From: Eledone cirrhosa
Taxonomy: Eukaryota; Mollusca; Cephalopoda; Octopoda; Eledonidae
Reading direction: 5' to 3'
Length of the DNA stretch: 64,000 nucleotides
Assembly: GCA_964016885.1 (NCBI GenBank)
Contig: OZ024740.1
Coordinates: 204,263,929 to 204,327,928, forward strand
Shown here one piece after another: positions 20,231 to 33,000 of this stretch (its first letter is position 1; each line of letters begins with the position of its first letter). Made by a program: the position numbers and the translations under genes. Under the pieces are notes generated by a model. That model did no database searches, was not told where the DNA came from, and was given only the letters and a program-made list of their open reading frames with translations.

Positions 20231-22190
20231 TTCTAAAAATGACTGCTAATCTGCTGCTACAGTCCGTACTGCGTCTGTATATGCATATTGTCTTCTCTTT
20301 GTTGGGGCGGCACGCGCAACATCAGCATACTTCCGGGGCAGTGACTCTATGTGCTGTGTCGTGTGTTTGTATTGGTTTGGCTGGAATATTTGGGATACAG
20401 CTCAGCAAAGCCATGTGTAACCCTATGTGGACATAGGCCCACTCAATTTCCTTTCATTTCTTCTTTATCTGTATCAAAGTCCTCAAAACGCCATAGCTCT
20501 TCAAGGTCTCCGCATTTATTTTGCATGTATACAGGCGTAAACATATTGTTTAGAAACCTATACATGGGCTCATCAAGTTCATTTGCATATAGAGCTATAT
20601 ATATATATACATGGTGGCTGCCAACTCGTTTTCGGGTACGGCCACTACTTTATATCCATGTAGGAGAACCCCTACCGATGCGCTGAACGAGTGTGACTTT
20701 TTAGTCCAGTCAGCCACTTGAAAACTCTGGTACAAACACTACACTTGTGACAATTATTGACACATAGTGTTGGGCCCATGGTACCATGTGACGACAAGTG
20801 CAGAGAGATCTCCAGATATAAAGCAATGCCTGTGCTGTGAAGCTTTTATAGTGAGCAAAGGCACTGCACAAAGCCAGTCCCACTCTCTTAACGAAGATGC
20901 TATTTACCAAAAAGAAGAACAAGTCAACATCATTGGATACCATCAGGGTTGCAGGTGTTATATCAGAGTTTTCCTTCTCCTAGAATTCCTCCTTGACGAA
21001 GGCTAAGGGGTCATCTCTCCCAGTGATTTTGGACGGCCATTGACTCTTAAGAGCTCCTTTGCCCTTTGACAGGTTTTGTTTTTAGTCCTGCAGGATATCC
21101 AAAGTCACCCTCCTCACCAAGAAACCTTGGTGGGGTTGCCAGTTTAATCGCCAACGACCCAACCATATACATACATAAACATACATATATACATTTAATT
21201 CGTGATCACATCACATCTCCCTCAGTAATCATGTGAGAACGCCAAATCTCGTTTTTCAAGAGCTTTATCTATCTTCAGTGACGTTAACTCACTCGGTCCT
21301 GAGGCAAAATCAGTTGATAGTTTATATATAGTTAATTGTGTATGTGTGCGTGTGTGTGTGGAGGGGGGGTGTACGCGTCGAAATAGAATTTCCACTGGTT
21401 CCAGCTCATATGAACTGTCTCTTCGTGAACTTTTAGTGGAAGTTACTGAGGATTTCACCAACATTTCACCAACCTTTAACGTAATCGCCATAAAGTTTCA
21501 GTCTAACGCTGTGTAAAAGCCGGTCATTTGAAAAATATTAGAAGAGGCTATGTAGCCAGTCCCGGTAAGAGTGTCAGACACCATGAGTTGCGGTCCGAGT
21601 TAAAATAATTATTAAGACAATTTGAAATCTTTCCCACCATCAATTGTTAAAAAATAAGTTAAAATCATTTAGTCATCATCTTATTATAATTCTGCTTAAT
21701 AATTTTAGCAGAGTCAAATATTTTCAAAATTAAGAATTTTAACAGAAAAGCACGACTTGGGTTAATGATAGTAGTCACTACCTGGGTTCTAAAACACTAT
21801 TTATTATTTAGCAGCAAAATAAGATTCCGGGACACGGCTAGAGTTGCGTCCCTTTAAGGTTTACCGGTAAATTAAGCTTAAAAAGCATGCTTGTCTATTT
21901 TGTAGGGACCGGCTACGTAGCTTATTCCAAAACTATTTTGTTCTACGTTATGAATTACAGGTATAATCCATCAAACTGAGTTCAAAATAGTTTTCGTCTA
22001 CCAATTTCCCGGAAATAAAAATTGTTTTTAATTTCTGATTTCATGATGATGGTGGTGGTGGTGGTGGTGGTACATGAAAGTTGACTATATCTGATTTCAC
22101 TAAACATTGAGGATGAAATATATCTTCTTATTTCAATAATATAATGAGATATGCTAAACTTTAATTGACATAAATGTTATTTGCTGTCTA
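20231..22190. other. unassigned intron sequence
   Basis: No domain is recognised in any frame. Small features are (CATA)n near 21165, GTGTGTG near 21345 and a (GGT)6 run near 22050. Short ORFs here show no family motif. Confidence 0.5.
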
Positions 22191-22198
22191 GTATATGT

Positions 22199-22470
22199 AA
22201 AGTGGATCTGCGTGGGGTAGTGGTAAGGGTGTTGGGCTTATGACCATAACGTCGTAGGTTCGATTCCTGGACTGTGTTGTGTTGTGTTCTTGAGCAAAAC
22301 ACTTCATTTCACGCTTCATTGCTCCAGTAAAACCCCAGCAATAGCTGGGGTTTTAACCCTGCGATGGACTGGCGTCATGTCCAGTAGAGGAGTATTGCAC
22401 ACTCAGGTGCTCAACGCCATGGAAAGTACTGGGATAAGCCTGATGAGCCTCTGGGCTTGAGACAGACTTT
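22199..22470 (+). repeat. tRNA-derived SINE, third family
   Basis: The tRNA-like head GGGGTAGTGGTAAGGGTG has the B box TAGGTTCGATTCCTGGAC, then GTTCTTGAGCAAAACACTTC, AACCCTGCGATGGACTGG and GCCTGATGAGCCTCTGGGC. Same family as the minus-strand copy at 6425-6645. Confidence 0.8.
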
Positions 22471-22572
22471 AGAGTATATGTAAAACAATATTTTCTCGAT
22501 AATATATATTCCATTAGTCTAATTACAAATATTTATTTTTATTACAATTTCATTTCAATTTCTTTGTCTCAG

Positions 22573-22705
22573 TAAAAGCTCGGTTTCTTTCCGGTAGCGA
22601 CAGAGGTGCTGTTCAAGTCTTCTACGATGGAAATTGGAGATTTATTAGTTATAACCATTTCGTATATGATGCAGGACGTGTCATCTGCAGAATGTTGGGA
22701 TTTAC
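22573..22705 (+). CDS. SRCR gene exon, first half of SRCR domain 3
   Basis: Acceptor TTTGTCTCAG, donor GTAAGT. Phase 1 start, 43 codons, phase 2 end. It encodes KARFLSGSDRGAVQVFYDGN then AGRVICRMLGFT. The conserved spacing of an SRCR first half is kept, but the cysteine of GxWGTVC is replaced (NWRFISYNHF), leaving only the VIC cysteine. Confidence 0.85.
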
Positions 22706-22764
22706 GTAAGTAATCAACTGTTAATAATTTCATATATATAATGTAATTAATATATAATATATAA

Positions 22765-23015
22765 AGTAAAAAGACTCCCCCCTTCGGTTACGAATTACTG
22801 AGGTTTTTGCACCTAGAAAGGCACAAAACCGAGCAAGGTGATCTTGTTGAAGACCAACAGTAACCTATGTATGCCACCAATGTCATCCAAGTGAAAGACA
22901 ATGGCTGATACAGCTTGGCACCAGTGACGTCGCAACAGTTGAGTGAACTGGAGCAACGTGAAATAAAGTGTTCGATTATGAAACCAATACACTAACCACT
23001 AGGCCACACACCTCC
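22765..23015 (-). repeat. SINE-related repeat, minus strand
   Basis: Contains CTTCGGTTACGAATTACTG, TTTGCACCTAGAAAGGCAC, CACCAGTGACGTCGCAACA and GTGAAATAAAGTGTTCGATT, then a degenerate tRNA-like end (ACTAACCACTAGGCCACAC). Related to 7138-7385. Confidence 0.65.
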
Positions 23016-23939
23016 ACATATATATTATAAGCATAACTTTCTGTGAATGTAGCCATGGCCAAAAAGAGTTGACGTCATCAGATTATGTCGAACATTCATT
23101 GAGTGTTTCGATCCTGAACTGTAACACCCTCTAGTTTCTGGGTCGGCAATGATGGTCAAATTGCTATCTATCTCCTCCTGGCTTCCAACTTATTTCCTCT
23201 TTCTTGTTAACATAACTGGTAAGAGGCTTCTACCTTCTCTCTTCCAATAGTAGTGGATATTTTATATACCGGTTGGGCTGGGTATAGCCATGCCTCACAC
23301 CCTTTTCCTCTGTATAATACAATTGATATAATATAATATTATATGTGTGTGTGTGTGTGTGTGTGTAATTCTTAGATGTATTTTCTAAGGTTGCTACTAT
23401 ATAAAGATATATTTTCGGCAACACAACAAATGGTCTTCAAATCAAAATATTCTTTTATTACTCAAATATAAATTTCTGTATTTCCACCTTGGTTTCGTAA
23501 TTTCAGATGACCATAATAGGCAATAGCACCTATTGACCTCTACAAAGACTTCTCTGGCTGCCTCTAAATTATCATGGCTGCGTAAGAAATGCATTTTAAT
23601 ACTTATATTGCATTCAAGATTCTTGGAAGGAAAATATAACTTATTTATTCGATCATCCTAGTTTTCGGATTTGATATTGTCCAAAACGCTTTCACATCTT
23701 CTGTTAATGCAACCAAAATATTTTTCTTGAGTAAACTCATAAATAGCACGTCCTTCATTAATATTCTTGGGCACATCAAAGATGCCTTCAATTTCTCTGG
23801 ATTTAGAGTTGGAAATATTCCACGTAGATATTTGCATAGATATATGTCGGCATATTAATCCCCGAAATATGTCGATTTCTCTTTAGTAATCAAACATTTG
23901 TAATCTTACATTCTAACATTTTGCGCGTCTCTCTTACAG

Positions 23940-24103
23940 GCGATTTGAAACCAGTTATAGCTATGGTGGTAGTAACGTGAACACATTTCAATTGAAGTCA
24001 TTTGATTGCCATGGAAATGAATCTGTGATAACGGAATGTACTAATCTGCAGTGGGGAATGGTCGCAGCTAACGTGCAGTACACCTGTGTGAGATGTTCTT
24101 CAG
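23940..24103 (+). CDS. SRCR gene exon, second half of SRCR domain 3
   Basis: Acceptor CTCTTACAG, donor GTATCT. Phase 2 start, 54 codons, phase 1 end. It encodes RFETSYSYGG, LKSFDCHGNESVITEC, NLQWGMVAANVQYTCVRCSS. FDC, TEC and YTC match group A positions; the cysteine expected between WG and the final one is absent, mirroring the loss in the first-half exon. RC lies in the linker to domain 4. Confidence 0.85.
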
Positions 24104-24633
24104 GTATCTTATATCTCTTTTATGCCACAACTAACGACAATCTAGTCTAAGTGAGTTATTCCCCAGGTAGTTATTTCTTTAATGCCACAGTTAACTACTA
24201 TCGTGTCTAAGTGAGTTATTCTTCAGGTCATTTCTTTAATGGCACAGCTCACGACAATCTAATCTAAGTGAGTTATTCCTCAGGTAGCTTATATTTCTTC
24301 TTATATTCTTAAATTATAGAACCATTACTAGCAGAATCAGTAGAGAGACAGAGTAAAATCATCATGGACATAAATACTTATAATATGCAGTTTCATCTTT
24401 TAAAGATCTACTTTCAAATCCCGCTAACACTCGTCAAATAGTGAAGTCGGTTCTATCAAATATATCGATTCCCTAAAATGTACTGTTTTGTCGATTTATT
24501 GCTTCAAATCATTATTACTAATAAAGTCGTACGTTTTCGGAAAATATTGAACATCCTTCTGTATTTCGACGTTTTATTCTATCATCTGGAATTTGTTGAA
24601 TATGTTTCAGTTAAATAAGGGTTTCTGATTTAG

Positions 24634-24840
24634 GCACATGGCCAACAATTTTATATGGAGGGAGAAAGTCGATTAAATCGATCCCAGTGTATTACTGGTA
24701 CTTTATTTTATCGACCCTGTAGGGATGAAAGGCAAAGCTAACCTCGGCGCGATTTGAACACAGAACGTTAAGGGCCATAACTCTATGCTGCAAAGCATGT
24801 TGTTCAACGCTCTACCGATACTGCTAATCCACATGGCCGA
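24634..24840 (-). repeat. tRNA-headed SINE (family S), minus strand
   Basis: The reverse strand carries GGTCGATAAAATAAAGTACC and the head with GCAGTATCGGTAGAGCGTTG. The tail side faces low coordinates. Confidence 0.8.
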
Positions 24841-25006
24841 TTCAGACAGCTATACGTACATATCTTCTAAAATTTGCAGCATTTGACTCTTTTACTCTCT
24901 TATTGATTTCAGTCAATAGACTGTGGCCATACTAAGGCACTGCCTTTCGAATCCAGTACTTATTCTTTGAAGACTGCTACTTATTTGTCGAACCGCTAAT
25001 TTACAG

Positions 25007-25057
<51 letters not shown>

Positions 25058-25084
25058 GCGCGCAAATACAGAGAGAGTATGTGT

Positions 25085-25210
25085 GCTTAGAAGACAGCAA
25101 GCCTTTAAAAATTGCCTCGATACTCAATTCGTGAAATAAAGAGTTATTCAAGAACACAGTACGCCGAACCCACGTCATTACGATTGTGAGCCCAACACTC
25201 TAACCACGCC
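25085..25210 (-). repeat. tRNA-derived SINE fragment
   Basis: GTGAAATAAAGAGTTATTCA, GAACACAGTACGCCGAACCC and ATTACGATTGTGAGCCCAAC resemble the head of the third SINE family on the minus strand. A (CA)n tract lies just before it at 25010-25054. Confidence 0.6.
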
Positions 25211-25737
25211 TACACCAGTAAGATAGATTAGCTCCCAATTAATAAACTAATTTAGAATTAGAATTTAGCTTCGACATAGTTGTATATGTACATGTATGGA
25301 AATTTCGTACATCTAAAGATATACGGTATGTTTGATAAATAGACATTTTGAAAGCCTCAGCTATGAATTGAAGGCTGACGGCCAGCACCGTCTAGTGGAA
25401 TCCAGCAGAAGAAAGGGGGATAATTGTCTATGAATTTCTAACTTAAATGATTCTGGCTACGACTGGAGTTTGAGACAGGCGAAAATATATAGTTTCTTTC
25501 GCCTGTGTAAATGGGCTGATTAGCCTCATTTGCATACGAAGCTGTATAAGTTGGTTCAACTTAAAATAGAATTAGAATTTAGCTTCGACATAGCTGTATA
25601 CATACAAATATACGGTATCTTTAATAAATAAATTTAGAATGTTTCTTCGAGAAATTATAGATATATCTTTCAGTTACAAACTTTGAATATTGAAGTAAAA
25701 ACTTTTACTCATACAATTTTGTTTTCTCTTTAAAAAG

Positions 25738-25870
25738 ATATTCGCTTCCACAATAGCAGAAGACAAGTTGGCGTCATTGAAATTTTGCACAACAAAGAAT
25801 GGGGTGGCATTTGTGGTCGAGGTTGGACAAGAAACGATGCCATTGTAGCCTGCAAAACCATGGGATATTT
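25738..25870 (+). CDS. SRCR gene exon, first half of SRCR domain 4
   Basis: The acceptor TCTCTTTAAAAAG has a weaker tract, with the T-rich part slightly upstream; the donor is GTAAGT. Phase 1 start, 43 codons, phase 2 end. It encodes IRFHNSRRQVGVIEILHNKE, WGGICGRGWTRNDAIVAC, KTMGYL, a full SRCR first half with both cysteines. The next recognised exon of matching phase is 33.6 kb away at 59498. Confidence 0.85.
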
Positions 25871-26254
25871 GTAAGTTCAAGTATTTCAGTTGTCCTTTTT
25901 TTTTATTATTCTTAATTAATATTAATGATATTACTTTTATTTTGTCATTCCTGATAATTTCAAAACATTCAATAATATACAAAATATTTGTTTGAATTTG
26001 AAATAAAAGCATTGTACAGCTCGCATGACTTTCGGAAACATTTTTTCCCGCCCAGAGTTGCTGAAGCATGAAACAAACTACCTGTATCTGTTGTTAGCTG
26101 TCGAGACACTGCATCAATCAAAACTTCCATGCTTCCCGAAATTCGCCAACACTACACCTGATATTCACCCTCCATACACACGCACGCATTATTCTATGTA
26201 TTATACATGTACCTTTGATGAGTTGTAATGCACCTGAGCACTGCACACCATAAC

Positions 26255-26440
26255 TTGGCAGTATCGGTAGAGGATCGGACGCCATGCTTTGCAGAATAGA
26301 GTTACGGTCCTTTACGGTCTGAGTTCAAATCCCGCCGAGGTTAACTTTGCCTTTCATCCTTACGGTGTCGATAAAGTAAAAGTACCAGTCCCGCACTGGG
26401 GTCGATTTAATCGACATCCACCTCCCCCCCCCCCAAAAAA
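26255..26440 (+). repeat. tRNA-headed SINE (family S)
   Basis: GGCAGTATCGGTAGAGGATC head, GGTTAACTTTGCCTTTCATC and GTCGATTTAATCGAC body. It ends in C- and A-runs. Confidence 0.85.
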
Positions 26441-26451
26441 AAAAATTGCTG

Positions 26452-26640
26452 GCAGTATCGGTAGAGGGTCGGATGCCATGCTTTGACGCATAGAGTTACG
26501 GCCCTTGCCATTCTGAGTTCAAATCCCGCCGAGGTTAACTTTACCTTTCATCATTACGGGGTCGATAAAATAAAGTACCAGTAATGCACTGATATAATTG
26601 CTGGCCTTGTGCCAAAAGTAGAAACAATTATTATTAAAGT
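26452..26640 (+). repeat. tRNA-headed SINE (family S)
   Basis: Near-tandem with the previous copy; begins GGCAGTATCGGTAGAGGGTC and ends GTAGAAACAATTATTATT. Confidence 0.85.
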
Positions 26641-26879
26641 ATATATAGGCCTTGTGCCTATGTATACTTATTAAATCATTATTAAAGTATATTTTGAAAT
26701 ACCTTGCAGCATGTTATATTTATACTTGTTTTAAGAAAAAAGCTAGTGTTCAGCAGTTAATATGCAGTGGGTTGTCTTTTGCAGAGGGAAGAAAACATAC
26801 GAAGAAATTTTCGTCCAACAACTTTTGTTGGTTTTCTTGAGGGGACGAGTGTCTCAGTCTTCGCACAGCGCTGATTTCC

Positions 26880-27215
26880 ATTCCAGCCGTACAGCACTCA
26901 GCATCAAACCTATCAAATGTATGCCGGACATCACCACGATCGCGAATATAACGGCCGAAATGGGGTTCCTCCGAAGGGTTTTTGGAGTCATGTTACTCGA
27001 TAGAGTGCGTAGCTCGGAGATGAGAGAGTCACTTCAGGTAGAACCGCCACTTCTCTGAATTGGGCGATCACAGCTCCGATACTATGGCCATGTGGTTAGA
27101 ATGTCTCAGGAAAGAATCGCTGGACATATTTTACGGGTAAAACCAGCCTGCAAGAGACCCAGGGATAGACCCTGAGCAAGGAGTGTTTCAGGACTCTTCC
27201 CCCACAGCCCTCTCC
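26880..27215 (+). pseudogene. APE-type LINE C-terminal fragment, copy 1
   Basis: Frames give EMGFLRRVFGVMLLDRVRSS, then a YYGHVVRMSQERIAGHIL-type stretch and CKRPRDRP. The order MxFLRRxxG ... LRWxGHVxRM ... KRxRGRPRxRW is the post-RT C-terminal region of many LINEs. Frameshifted; clade unresolved. A (GA)n tract follows at 27253-27312. Confidence 0.6.
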
Positions 27216-27253
27216 GAAATAAGTGCGTGAAGAAGAAAATAAAGGAGAAGGAT

Positions 27254-27318
<65 letters not shown>

Positions 27319-27375
27319 AGAAGAAATTTTGTTAGTTGACATTTCAGAGTTATTTTTTTTGCATCGATATATGAA

Positions 27376-27640
27376 TGAATGGATCTCCGTCGATTTCTAC
27401 GATGAGTGTTCTAGTTTTTCGATCAACGGAACAGCCCGTTTCATGAAATTAACGTGGAAGTGGCTAAGCATTCCATCGACATGTTTACCCTTAACGTAAT
27501 TCTCGGGGAGATTCAGCGTGAATTAGTTCATCCTACAATTTCCAGTACATGGGTTGGGCCAAGAGGCCTTGCACTTGGATCGAACCCGGGAGCTAATGAT
27601 TGCGAAGCGAACTTTTTAAACATTCAGCCATGCTGCGTTC
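27376..27640 (-). repeat. tRNA-derived SINE, second family, minus strand
   Basis: The reverse strand has the body GAATCTCCCCGAGAATTACG and a head with GGTTCGATCCAAGTGCAAGG-like B box, matching the plus-strand copy at 6087-6400. Confidence 0.65.
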
Positions 27641-27819
27641 ACCGTGAAACTCAACGACAATATAAATTATAGTCCACGGGAAAAAAAGAAATTCTTTAAA
27701 TAGAGCAGGCTACTTAAAACATTTGTCTGGTCCAGGGGAGATTACTTTGTGCTATTAGAGAAGTTAGTAACGTCCCTTGTCAAAATAAATTGTTAGATAT
27801 ATCCATATATGAAAGCAGG

Positions 27820-28411
27820 TAGAGAAGTTCAAGTGTCTCGGGGCCGTGTTCACGATTGGTGGAAGGCAGGAGGCTAAATTACGTGCAAGAATTGCTTTAC
27901 CTGGTGCAGTAATGCGCCAGCTTCAGCATTCAGTAATCAGAAGAAGGGGGGTAGGCATAAAAGCCAAACTCGCTGTCTTCAATTCAGTTTTCGTGCCAAT
28001 CCTCACCTATAGTCATGAATCTTGGGTAATGACCGAAAGAATACGATCGCGAATACAAGCGGCTGAAATGGGATTCCTCCGAAGGGTCTTTGGAGTCACG
28101 TTACTCGATAAAGTGCGTAGCTCGGAGATGAAAGAGTCACTCCATGTAGAGCCGCTACTTCTCCGAATTGAGAGATCACAGCTCATGTGGTTAGAATGTC
28201 TCTGGAAAGAATCGCTGGACATATTTTACGGGCAAAACCAACCTGCAAGAGACACAGGGGTAGACCCAGAGCAAGATGGTTGGATAATATCCATGAGATT
28301 GGCTGGTCACGCTTGGGAATCAAGCCGGATCGGTTGGTGACAGTTACTTCTGGCAGGACCCGCTGGAAGGAGTGTTTGAGGACTCTGACCAACGACCCTC
28401 TCAAGAAGTAG
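27820..28411 (+). pseudogene. APE-type LINE C-terminal fragment, copy 2
   Basis: Runs KCLGAVFTIGGRQEAKLRAR, AVFNSVFVPILTYSHESWVM, EMGFLRRVFGVTLLDKVRSS, then in another frame MVRMSLERIAGHILRAKPTC and HRGRPRARWLDNIHEIGWSR. Closely related to copy 1 at 26.9 kb, which it resembles nearly base for base in the shared part. Frame is lost around 28170. Confidence 0.65.
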
Positions 28412-29590
28412 AAAAAGAAGACAATATATACATATAAATGTATTCACGTATGCATGACCTTGGCTGGTATGGAGAGGGGTGGGAGTTTATGGAGGTATAT
28501 ACGATATGTTTGTGTATAATAAACAACCTTGTCGCTTTGGCCACCAACCAGAGGTCTGCTGCCTGCGGGGGAGAGGAAGATAGTCAAATACCGGGGCCTG
28601 GTCGACCACTTCCTCTTTGAACCGTGCCCTTGGTCTCAGCACTGTTGGTTTCCTCCGTAAAGTCAGAAAGACAGCAGCCGGCTTGATGAGGGGGGCTCCG
28701 TGAGGTGGGGGTGGCTGTTGCAGCAGGTGCCTCTGAACATTCTCTGCGTTAACGCTTTTGCTATTTTGTCCGCGGGTGCGGCTGAGGCACCTTTCATGAC
28801 ATTGTAAGAGTGTGTATATTGAATAAATTGTATAATTTTACAAAGAAACAAAAGAAAACAAAAGCGAGTCTCGCTCTGACTGTTTTAAGTTGTGGTTATG
28901 TTACAGCTATCTCTGTAACCATGTGAGAATACCAAAATCCTGTGTTTCAGATTTGTTATCCGTCATCGGTGTTATCCATCATCGATGTTCATTCACTCGG
29001 TACCGAGACAAGAATAAGCTATAGCTTATATAGATATCGTATGTGCCTCCATCGACAGTCGATCAATTTTCGCCAAATCGGACCAAGGAAACAATGTTTC
29101 TATTGGTCTTTCCAATTGCTAATACTCTCTTTCGGTCACAACTCCAGGTAGAAGGAGCAAATGAAATAAAGTGTCTTGCCAAGGACATTTAGATGATATG
29201 GTGGTCATCTGTTACAGAAAGATAGGGTTATAGAGGATAGCTAGTCAATGTCCGATGGGAATATCTTCTATTTTTTATATGTTATGACTCCATTGAATTT
29301 ACGGGAAGTTATTGGTAGTGTATGCATTGGTATCAGAGTAAAAACAACAGAGCTTATCAACGTAACAATTGTTTTATTGATGGATTGGTGTGTGCATAAA
29401 TGTTAGTTCATACCTGGAGCTATATGTTAGCAAACAGCAGTAAGAAAGAATCGGAATGCATGTCTATCCCTAGGCCCTTTGATGGGGGTCCCTAGGAAGA
29501 TGTTATCAGTTCGGAGGCTGCAGTCCAACTGTCCCTTAGCAAAGGCTATGCTTTGACTTGACGTCATAAAAAGGGAGGCGACTCTCACTA
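28412..29590. other. unassigned intron sequence
   Basis: No recognised gene. GTCCTTGGCAAGACACTTTA-like SINE fragments (minus strand, near 29150-29200) and a low-complexity ACAAAGAAACAAAAG stretch near 28840 are visible. Confidence 0.45.
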
Positions 29591-29592
29591 CA

Positions 29593-29644
29593 GACATAAC
29601 ACATCGCCCGGTCCAGGAATCGAACTCACAACCTCACGATTGCG

Positions 29645-29655
<11 letters not shown>
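29593..29655 (-). repeat. SINE tRNA-like head fragment
   Basis: CATCGCCCGGTCCAGGAATC, GAACTCACAACCTCACGATT and GCGAATCCA form the reverse strand of the B-box-bearing head. It is cut by (TA)n at 29652. Confidence 0.6.
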
Positions 29656-29688
<33 letters not shown>

Positions 29689-29715
29689 TAGAAGTGTTAC
29701 ATTCGTGAGAAATAT

Positions 29716-29725
<10 letters not shown>

Positions 29726-29770
<45 letters not shown>
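29726..29770. repeat. (AAT)n tract, 3' boundary of Tx1-like copy A1
   Basis: About 15 AAT units on the + strand, immediately before the 3' end of a minus-strand LINE. Confidence 0.95.
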
Positions 29771-29772
<2 letters not shown>

Positions 29773-30032
29773 TTTCTTTATTAACCACAAGGGTTTACAT
29801 AAAGTAGACATTAAGGACAGTGCAGGACAATGCAGGACGGTACAAATGGGCATTTCTGCGTGTAAAAAAACAAAAACAGAGGATGTAACAAAAATAACAA
29901 TGAAAATAACAATGAAAAATTCCCCAATAGGGGGGAGACTTCGGAGGGACATTTGTGGAGAAAGCCCAGTAAAAAGCCACAATGACCCTGACCACCAAGG
30001 CAAGTGCCCTCTCCCAGTTTTCCACCTTTAGT

Positions 30033-33000
30033 TTACAGATATATACTCAGAGTCGGCCCATTCACTCGGGCCATTCTTGCTTCTCTCACCCATCTTTCAA
30101 CAAAATGCTGGGAAGAGAGCACTTCCTTCTCTACTCTGATTTTCCTTTTCAAATGAAATTTGAAAAAGTCAATCAGAGCATCACCGAAGAGGTAAGTGCT
30201 CGTCTTCAGCCCTTTCAAACGTGTCCACCATACTATCTCTTTCGCCATGGCCACCAGACAGATAAAAACTGCCTGCCCTTCCCGGCTAAAGGAGGAGGGC
30301 GGGGCAATCCTCACGATAGACTCAGATGATAGCTGGATCCGTCCTAAACGCGACAGCAGGTGTTCGACATAAACCCACAAGTCAGCAATTTTCGGACACT
30401 GGACGAGTGCGTGCAGGACGGTTTCGTCGCCCTGCGCGCATCTCGGACATGCCCGGCTGACGGCACCTCCATGCCTGTAGAGTTTATCCCGAACTGGCAA
30501 GGCTCCTCGGTAGCACTGCCAGGCCAGAGATTTCTGGAAGTTGTCCATAGGCCCCGGCCCGAAAGTTCTTCCGAAGAGATTGGCTAGTTGATTTTCGTCG
30601 ACGCCTAGAGTTTCCCCAAGTACGTCGTCGCTCTTACCCTCCACTAATCCTCTATAGAACGCCGAGGTGGAGTTTCCACCGATCACATTGCCCGATTGGT
30701 CGAGGGCTGTGAGCGCCTGAAGACATTCCAGTCTCCAGGCGCTCCCTCTCGGTCTTCGCTTGACCCAGGACTGCAGCTCCGTCAAGGAAACGAGCTGGGG
30801 AAATACGTGTCTAGCAAACGGCGACCACACCTGATCACCGTCGAGGAAGAGGTGGAGATGTCGTAGCCTGAGCGCGTGCCTGCGCATCATCAGCCACGGC
30901 ATGCCCAGCCCTCCACGTAGCGGGTGTTGACAACAGATGCCTCTCCAGGTGCCGAGCTGCAGGCCCACTGACTTTTCTTGGTTGATCATTGCTCCTGTCA
31001 CCGCTTCGTATTCTCTTAGTGTAGTGCCGATCGCCTCGATGTGTTTGGCGTTCGACACCACTACGGTGACATCGTCGGCATATGCTGACACGGATCTTCC
31101 GCATCCTAGTTCGCGCGGGATGCCCCTCAACGTCTCCAGTTTGGGCAGTAATGGCTCGAGAGTCAATACGTACAAGAGGAACGAGAGGGGACATCCTTGG
31201 CGGACCGAGCGCATGATGTTGAACGGTTCCGACAGGTGACCGTTCACTCTCACCACAGAGCAGATGTCGCTGTGCATGGCAGCGATCCAGCCTCTGAAGA
31301 CGGGCCCAAAGCCAGCCGCCCTCAGGACTGCCGCTAGGTAACGATGGTCGACCCTATCGAAAGCTTTCGACTGATCTAAATTGATCAAGGACCCACCCGT
31401 GCCAGGTTCCCTAGCTACACTCTCTACGATGTATCGCATGAGGTGGAGGTTGTCGTGGATGGATCTATCGGGAATGGCGCATGTCTGCGCCTCTCCCACC
31501 AGACCACCAACGACAAGCGCCAACCTCTTTGCTAGCACCTAGGCCAAAATCTTGAACTCTGTGTTTAGCAGAGTTATGGGCCGGAAATTATCTATGTTAT
31601 CCCCCTTGTTCGGATCCTTTCTCAGCAGTACCACCGCTCCTCGGCTCACAGAACTGGGAATTCTCCCGTTCTGTTGCCAGTTGCAGTAGACGTCCGCCAA
31701 GAGGCCTCCGAACAAGTCTGGCATCTGTACGTAAAGTTCATAGGGCAGACCATCCAAACCAGGCAATTTACCCCTTGTGCAGCCAGTCATTGCCTCCCTT
31801 ACTTCAGCGGCTGTTATCGGCTTTTCGCAACACTTCGCCTCAGTGGCCGAGAGACCCCGAACAGCTGAGCGAAGTGTCGCTGAAAAGCTTCACACATTTG
31901 CCCGGGATCGAGTAACATGCGCCCGTCGTGGTCCACCAAAGACCGGATCGTGGCTTTGTTGCCACGACGCGCCTCCGCCACTCGGGCCCATTGAACGGCT
32001 TTCGTCCCCTCGTGTCTGAGAGCACGCACCCTTGCTCTGACAACGCAGCCTTCGTGCTTTGCATTGAAGAATTGGTCAAGGGCCAATTTCGCCGCAAGCA
32101 CGTCGGTCGCAATGCCTTTGCTAAGCGCCTCGTCTAATTTTCTAACTAGTTCTCCCTCTGCTCTATTTTTCTCTATTGCTAAAGCCTTACTAAACCTAAT
32201 GGATTCTATTCTAATCGCTCTTTTCAGAGCAAACCACCACTTGTTGTTGACGATGGCCCCCGTCAATGCCCGCTTAACTAGTTCGCTAATCCGGTCTCTG
32301 TAGGCCTTGCGCGCTGGTAAGGACGCGTTTAGCTTCCAGTAGCCGGGTCCTCGTCTATGAAGCCTATCTAAGTCAAGCACACAGATCACGAATTTGTGGT
32401 CCGTGTAGCTGACTATCTTGAATTGTGGACAGCCTATGCTAGACCTATCTATTTCCCTACAAAATACTCTATCTAGATATGATCTGGATGACCCTATGAG
32501 ATTTGTCCAAGTCCACATTGGCACATTCGGGAAATCCAATCGGTACCTGTCAGACAGTTCAAAACGCCTGAGCAGGTTGGTGAGGCTCTTGCACCCTCCA
32601 CCCCTATCCGCTAATCCCACACAGTCCCAGCGTGCATCTAAGATCCCGTTCCAGTGGCCCACTAACACTAAAGAGCGGGACGTTCCAAGAAAGGTCTCCA
32701 GACGCCGGAAGAAATCAGGCCGCCCTGCTCCTGTCGGGGCATAGACGGCCACTAGCCTGAAAGCTTGCCCGTCTCCGCTGGTCACGTCCAGCACCACCAA
32801 CTTACCCTCTGGGTCCAGGAAGATGGCCCGTATGGCGAGATCCAAACCTCTCCGAAAAAGCACAGCAACTCTTCCCCCCGATCCAGGACGGCTGGGAGAT
32901 GCGTACACATCGTAGCCGCCGAAGATCGGTGCGAAGGCCGGTGCTTCGGAGATTCTGGTCTCGCTGATGGCCACTACATCTATGTTTAGTGACCTGAGGT

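Noticed and set aside
22446..22480. CTGATGAGCCTCTGGGC in a SINE as a hammerhead
   Set aside because: The core GAAA is GAGA, and neither stem III nor stem I can be formed. The same holds at 6425-6440 on the minus strand.
23080..23105. Minus-strand CTGATGA near 23090
   Set aside because: No GAAA within a plausible stem II distance and no stem I partner.
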